Below are positions 7,613 to 11,287 of a stretch of 11,287 bases of DNA, piece by piece (the stretch's first letter is position 1; each line of letters begins with the position of its first letter). The position numbers and the translations under genes are program-made. This DNA comes from Rickettsiales bacterium (GTDB lineage: Bacteria > Pseudomonadota > Alphaproteobacteria > Rickettsiales > UBA1997), in the NCBI GenBank assembly GCA_947487845.1, contig CANKYC010000036.1, positions 1-11,287 on the forward strand. The letters run 5' to 3'. The notes below the pieces were generated by a model. That model did not search any database and was not told the origin of the DNA. It saw nothing but the letters and a program-made list of their open reading frames with translations.

Positions 7613-7647
7613 TTTTAATTTTTGTTTCAATTACCAGTTACTTTTTT

Positions 7648-7739
7648 AAAAAAACTCGATGTCACCCAGAGCTTGTCGAAGGGTGATTATAGTGTTTTGA
7701 ACCTGAATCACCCTTCGACAAGGCTCAGGGTGACATCGA
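7648..7739 (-). terminator. possible intrinsic terminator or attenuator between nusA and infB
   Basis: Read on the minus strand, the long stem is followed after one base (7655) by seven T residues (7654-7648), the hairpin-plus-U-tract layout of a rho-independent terminator. It would lie 3' of nusA and 5' of infB. The stem is much longer than in ordinary terminators and is a repeat-type element, so partial read-through, RNA processing or chance placement of the T-run are all possible. Confidence 0.5.
7656..7739. repeat. long imperfect palindrome (REP-doublet-like) between nusA and infB
   Basis: The left arm 7656-7688 (33 bases) and right arm 7706-7739 (34 bases) are reverse complements apart from one mismatch and one bulged base; the loop is 7689-7705. 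Each arm carries the core CTTGTCGAAGGGTGA, or its complement TCACCCTTCGACAAG. Each arm also has self-complementary ends (TCACCC with GGGTGA), so it could fold alone. Two opposed copies of a short REP-like unit would give this layout. From memory, similar cores recur as intergenic repeats in many bacterial genomes; copy number here cannot be counted from one window. Confidence 0.9.
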
Positions 7740-7741
7740 AG

Positions 7742-7767
7742 GTGTTGATATTAGTATAAATCAACAC
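7742..7767. repeat. small hairpin downstream of nusA
   Basis: Perfect 8-bp inverted repeat GTGTTGAT / ATCAACAC with a 10-base loop (7750-7759), two bases from the long palindrome and 28 bases from the nusA stop. No T-run follows it on either strand, so it is not a simple terminator. It may pair or stack with the long hairpin in the nusA-infB transcript. Confidence 0.6.
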
Positions 7768-7795
7768 ATCTTGCACTTTGGTAATTCTTCGTTTT

Positions 7796-9082
7796 TTAAG
7801 CTGTTTTTTGTAAATATTCTTCAGCTCTACGTTTGATTTCTTTTGCTACATCTTCGTCGAATCCTTCAATTGAAGCAACTTCAGAAGTTTCAGCTGAGGC
7901 AAGTTCTTCAACGCTTAAGAAGCCTTCAGAAGCGAGAAGATTGGCGATCATGTCTTCAACGTCTAAAGCTTCAACAAACAATTTAGAGGCTTGATTGAAT
8001 TCTGCAGTTCTTCTTACTGATTCTTGCTCGTCAGTCATAACGTCGATTTTGTAACCAACTAATTTTGAAGCAAGTTTAACATTTTGTCCGCCGCGTCCGA
8101 TTGCCAAACTTAATTGATCTTCAGCAACCACAACTTCAATCAAACCATTTTCTTCATCAACCACAACTTTACTTACTTTTGCTGGAGTTAGCGCGCTAAC
8201 TACCAATTCAGCAATGTTTGATGACCATTTCATGATGTCGATTTTTTCACCGCGTAATTCTGAACTTACAGATTGAACGCGACTGCCGCGAATACCGATG
8301 AATGAACCGATGATATCGATATCATCACGGCGCGAATAAATAGCAATTTTAGCGCGCGAGCCTGGATCGCGAGCCACAGCTTTGACTTCAATATTACCAT
8401 CATAAAGCTCAGGAACTTCTTGTTCAAACAAGCGAACCAAAAATTGTGGATGAGTGCGTGAAAGGAAGATTTGCGCGCCATGAGGTTCTTTGCGAACATC
8501 TTCAATATAGCAACGCATGCGATCACCAACGCGGAAATTTTCTCTAGGAATCAAGCCGCTTTCGTGGATAACAGCTTCATAACCATCAACTTCCATAACG
8601 ATATTTTTAAGACCAACTTTTTTAACTGAAGCGCTAACAATATCGCCTAAACGATCTTTAAATTCGTTATACTCTTTATTTTTTTCAGCTTCTTTAACTT
8701 TGCGGATAATTTCATTTCTAGCAACTTGCGCCACAACGCGATTTAAGTCGATTGGGGGTAATTCTTGAACAACAGAATCACCAAGCGCCGCATCTTTATC
8801 TTCAAGTTTGGCGTGCTTTAAAGTGATGTGCGTGCGCGAATCGAAATCTTCTTTATCATCTTCAACAACTTGCAATCTATTGAATAATTTAATTTGGCCC
8901 GATTTTTTATCGATACGGCATTCAATATCTAAGTGATGACCATATTTTTTCTTAGCGGCAAGTTTAATGCCTTCTTCCATAGCTTCTACAACCTCTTGAA
9001 GGGAGATGCCTTTTTCATGTGCAATGTTTTCAGCAACCAACAAAATTTCCTTGTTGCCCATGATAGTTAAATTACTTGCCAT
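7796..9082 (-). CDS. nusA: transcription termination/antitermination factor NusA
   Basis: NusA binds RNA polymerase and nascent RNA, modulating pausing, intrinsic termination and antitermination. The 428 residues comprise an N-terminal polymerase-binding domain (about 8-135, including LPPIDLNRVVAQVARNEI), an S1 domain (about 142-208, ending HGAQIFLSRTHP), KH1 (about 210-290, loop GIRGSRVQ at 263-270), KH2 (about 295-350, loop GRGGQNVKLASKL) and one C-terminal helix-hairpin-helix repeat (about 363-425, FVEALDVEDMIANLLASEGF). E. coli and Rickettsia NusA (about 495-503 residues) carry a second C-terminal repeat that is absent here; the protein ends cleanly with no sign of a frameshift. The ATG at 9080-9082 is used; Met8 is an alternative. 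infB lies downstream after 183 bases with two hairpins. rimP, its usual upstream partner, is missing. Confidence 0.97.
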   Translation of the reverse strand: MASNLTIMGNKEILLVAENIAHEKGISLQEVVEAMEEGIKLAAKKKYGHHLDIECRIDKKSGQIKLFNRLQVVEDDKEDFDSRTHITLKHAKLEDKDAALGDSVVQELPPIDLNRVVAQVARNEIIRKVKEAEKNKEYNEFKDRLGDIVSASVKKVGLKNIVMEVDGYEAVIHESGLIPRENFRVGDRMRCYIEDVRKEPHGAQIFLSRTHPQFLVRLFEQEVPELYDGNIEVKAVARDPGSRAKIAIYSRRDDIDIIGSFIGIRGSRVQSVSSELRGEKIDIMKWSSNIAELVVSALTPAKVSKVVVDEENGLIEVVVAEDQLSLAIGRGGQNVKLASKLVGYKIDVMTDEQESVRRTAEFNQASKLFVEALDVEDMIANLLASEGFLSVEELASAETSEVASIEGFDEDVAKEIKRRAEEYLQKTA

Positions 9083-9155
9083 ATTTGATTGATTAATAAG
9101 TTGAGAGAGTAGGGAATTTACAGCGTTTAAGAGTGGTGATTAATTGATTTGGCGG

Positions 9156-9183
9156 ATGTTATTTAGCGAAAGTTTGAAATCAA
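9156..9183 (-). promoter_or_regulatory. weak sigma70-like promoter candidate upstream of nusA
   Basis: In the 121-base gap before nusA, the minus strand reads TTGATT (9183-9178), a 16-base spacer, then TAACAT (9161-9156). Each box matches the consensus at four of six positions. Such matches are common by chance in AT-rich DNA, so this is only a candidate. Nothing else was recognised in this gap. Confidence 0.25.
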
Positions 9184-9203
9184 CAAGTGATTAAGGAGCT
9201 GGC

Positions 9204-9497
9204 TTATTTTTTTTGAATTTGTTTTTCAAGCTGGTTAATTTTACGGCGATCCTTGAAACTCTTGATTCTGCGACTGATGATATTTTGGGTGCAGGCTAAA
9301 ATTCCAAAAAGCATTCCTAAAATGAAGAATAAAATTATTACTAAAAAAGTTTTGGTTTCGAGATCAAAAGGCAAAGGATAAAAATGCACTTGAATAGTGT
9401 CGCGGTTATTCACCATGAAAATCACGATGCAGATTAGAATTAAGGAAATAATTACGGTGCGAATCGTGCGCAGGATTGATTTGATAAAGTTTAACAT
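9204..9497 (-). CDS. LapA-domain (DUF1049) small inner-membrane protein
   Basis: A 97-residue protein matching the LapA/DUF1049 family (E. coli LapA, formerly YciS, about 102 residues), which works with LapB in control of lipopolysaccharide assembly. It has two membrane helices, at about residues 12-30 (VIISLILICIVIFMV) and 49-67 (TFLVIILFFILGMLFGIL). Between them lies the family signature NNRDTIQVHFYPLPFDLE, and the tail (about 75-97) is basic and coiled-coil-like (RRKINQLEKQIQKK). No lapB is visible next to it, so the LPS role is borrowed from the family. The gene lies 59 bases after the histidine kinase stop and 121 bases before nusA. Confidence 0.87.
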   Translation of the reverse strand: MLNFIKSILRTIRTVIISLILICIVIFMVNNRDTIQVHFYPLPFDLETKTFLVIILFFILGMLFGILACTQNIISRRIKSFKDRRKINQLEKQIQKK

Positions 9498-9556
9498 ATT
9501 GGTTTTGATTTAGGTTTTCTAAAAATTAACTATGTTACAAAATGAAAGTCGAGTGA

Positions 9557-11287
9557 TTACAAAAACACTTTTACTTCAGTTCCCACGTTTTTCTCCGATG
9601 AAATAACCATCATACCACCTTGCATTTCAACCAGATGTTTTACCAAAGGCAATCCTAGTCCGGTTGAATCAATAAATTTACTTTGAGCCATTTCAATTCG
9701 ACCATATTTTTCTAGTGCAATTTTGATTTCATTTTCATTCATTCCGCAACCATGGTCTTTGATACTTATCATTATTTTGGGGCGTGATTTTTTGACAATG
9801 CTTTGTAAATAGGTTTTACGCTCATGATTTATATGCGGGTTTTGCTTGACGCTATCTAATATTGAGATTTGTAGAGTTTCTGAAGCTCCAGCATTTAGCT
9901 TTTCCAGCTTTACTTCAATTACGGTTTGTTCGTCGGCATATTTAATTGAATTGCTGATAAGATTTGCCAGAACCTGTTTGATTCTTCTAGGGTCAATATT
10001 GTTGACGATAAAATCTTCGTCATCCTTTTTTATAAAATGCGAAACAATTTGTTTTTGTGATTTTATGGCGCGAATTTTTAGTAATTTTACCGAGCGCATA
10101 ACTATTTCTTTCATATCGACCAGAGAATGTTCTTCGATTTTGAAATCACCAGTTTGGGCTTGATTAACATCGATAATATCACGAATAAATTCTGAAAGTT
10201 CTTCTCCCAATTTTATAATATCTTCAAGAAAACTCTGATTTTCTAAAATTTCTGGTACTGAGAAATTGTTATCATTTGATTCGGCTTTTTCAGAAAAATT
10301 AATTTTTACTACTTCTGCCAAACCAATGATTCCGGCGACGATATTTTTTAATTCATGAGCTGTTGAGGCTAAAAATTCAGTTTTATTGAAATTAGATTTT
10401 TCCGCAAAAATCTTGGCTTGAGCCTGTTTTTCTAGAAATTCGCGAACTTGTTCAATTGATTCTGCTAATAAATCGATTTCAGAAATTTCGGCGTGAGGAA
10501 CGTAGACATTAGTATTTCCTTGAGAAATTTGGCGCGCTGAATTTGAAAGCTGGATAACGGGGTTTAAAAGTCTGGTTCTAAAAAAGAAAAGTAGAATCAG
10601 AAAGAAAATGGTTAAATATAAAGTGTTAAAAAAATGTGGTAAAAAATTGATACGCAATTCCGACAAAAACATTTTTTTGTTAATGCCGGTTAAAATTGTA
10701 AAAGAATGTAAGGAACTAGGTTGATAATAAAAAGTCTGGTTATTGATCTCGATGAAACCAGATTTTAAAAGGCTTTTATCAAGTTTTTCAAAAGCATCGG
10801 CGATCTCAAAAACTTGTTCTTTATTAAAATTTTCTGACGAAAGAAGAGCGGAATTTTTATCATCAAAAACTACGAATTTAATGTAGGAAAGGCTGGAAAG
10901 TAGTTCTAATTTTCTTTGGAGTTTTTCTATATTGATGCCAAAAGAAATTGTACCCAGAAATTTTCCTTTATCACTAATTCCAAAACCAAAAGGAATAATT
11001 GGTTCGCGGCTGATAATTCCGGTGTCAACTTTGGAAGATAAAAGTTTCCAAGGTTTTTGTTTGGCTTCCTTAATCCACGATCTTTCTTCGTTAGTGACTA
11101 AAATTGGATTTGTTATTGCGCCGTGAGTGCTGCTTGCAATTACATAATTATTGGCATCAACGAAATCGAAAAGTGTCCAAGTGAAAAAATCATAGCCATT
11201 GTCATTTATTTTTGGTCGAGCGTTAACTAAAATTGACGCAATATTTTCTTTTTTTGAATTTCCATATTTTATTATTTGATTTGCTAC
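9557..11287 (-). CDS. membrane sensor histidine kinase, N-terminus outside window
   Basis: A two-component sensor kinase. The frame is open from the stop at 9557-9559 to the window edge (576 residues visible), so the ATG at 10672 is internal and the true start lies beyond 11287. The first 205 visible residues look like an extracytoplasmic Cache/PAS-like sensor (FTWTLFDFVDANNYVIASS, FLGTISFGINIEKLQRKL). A membrane helix follows at about 219-236, then a HAMP domain (about 237-290, beginning RTRLLNPVIQLSNSARQI). The H-box is AHELKN with the phospho-acceptor His311. The HATPase part has an N-box (NLISNSIKYA, about 442-451), G1 (DHGCGM, 511-516) and G2 (TGLGL, 542-546). About 25 residues rich in Lys and His are inserted before G1. 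The signal and response regulator are not visible. It lies upstream of the LapA-domain gene in the same direction. Confidence 0.93.
   Translation of the reverse strand, partial: VANQIIKYGNSKKENIASILVNARPKINDNGYDFFTWTLFDFVDANNYVIASSTHGAITNPILVTNEERSWIKEAKQKPWKLLSSKVDTGIISREPIIPFGFGISDKGKFLGTISFGINIEKLQRKLELLSSLSYIKFVVFDDKNSALLSSENFNKEQVFEIADAFEKLDKSLLKSGFIEINNQTFYYQPSSLHSFTILTGINKKMFLSELRINFLPHFFNTLYLTIFFLILLFFFRTRLLNPVIQLSNSARQISQGNTNVYVPHAEISEIDLLAESIEQVREFLEKQAQAKIFAEKSNFNKTEFLASTAHELKNIVAGIIGLAEVVKINFSEKAESNDNNFSVPEILENQSFLEDIIKLGEELSEFIRDIIDVNQAQTGDFKIEEHSLVDMKEIVMRSVKLLKIRAIKSQKQIVSHFIKKDDEDFIVNNIDPRRIKQVLANLISNSIKYADEQTVIEVKLEKLNAGASETLQISILDSVKQNPHINHERKTYLQSIVKKSRPKIMISIKDHGCGMNENEIKIALEKYGRIEMAQSKFIDSTGLGLPLVKHLVEMQGGMMVISSEKNVGTEVKVFL

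Noticed and set aside
7613..7630. TTG start for infB at 7630
   Set aside because: The ATG at 7610-7612 gives a natural MTDIENK start; neither position has a convincing ribosome binding site, and ATG is favoured.
5149..8002. Possible avoidance of GAATTC in the window (only 5149-5154 and 7997-8002 found by eye)
   Set aside because: About four would be expected at this base composition, so two is not significant in a window this small, and the methylase target is not known.
9846..10163. Plus-strand open frame of 105 codons inside the kinase gene, and similar antisense frames in nusA, infB and hisF
   Set aside because: They are shadows of well-supported genes on the other strand and show no recognisable domain.

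Overview
The window is AT-rich bacterial chromosomal DNA. The NusA and IF2 proteins, the LapA-domain protein and the CybB-type cytochrome b561 are proteobacterial in style, and the NusA and IF2 sequences look most like AT-rich Alphaproteobacteria (Rickettsiales-like or another reduced, deep-branching lineage). A hisF gene argues against a classical Rickettsia, which lacks histidine synthesis. This placement rests on recognising proteins by eye and is tentative. None of the visible gene starts has a strong AGGAGG-type ribosome binding site.

Left part (1-2705, plus strand): a compact three-gene cassette. It holds the C-terminal part of an EcoRI-type adenine DNA methyltransferase (cut by the window edge), a BRO-N/DinD-like protein whose ATG overlaps the methylase stop, and a DUF262-HNH nuclease 3 bases further on. 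The tight packing suggests one transcript. The set reads as a restriction-modification-like or defence cassette in which the DUF262-HNH protein may take the place of an EcoRI-type endonuclease.

Right part (2744-11287, minus strand): all genes point left and converge on the cassette. In transcription order they are a membrane sensor histidine kinase (open to the window edge, so partial), a small LapA-domain membrane protein, nusA, infB, a type IV prepilin-like protein fused to a LamG-like domain, cytochrome b561 and hisF. The nusA-infB pair is the conserved transcription/translation core. The neighbours usual in proteobacteria (rimP, ylxR, rbfA, truB) are absent, and unrelated genes sit 10, 46 and 4 bases apart downstream of infB.

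Non-coding structure is concentrated in two places. The 165-bp nusA-infB gap holds a near-perfect 33/34-bp inverted repeat, made of two opposed copies of a REP-like unit. On the transcribed strand it is followed by seven U residues, so it could terminate or attenuate transcription between nusA and infB; a second small hairpin lies just upstream. The 46-bp gap before the cytochrome b561 gene is almost entirely four head-to-tail 11-bp repeats. No tRNA, rRNA, CRISPR array or complete mobile element was seen.
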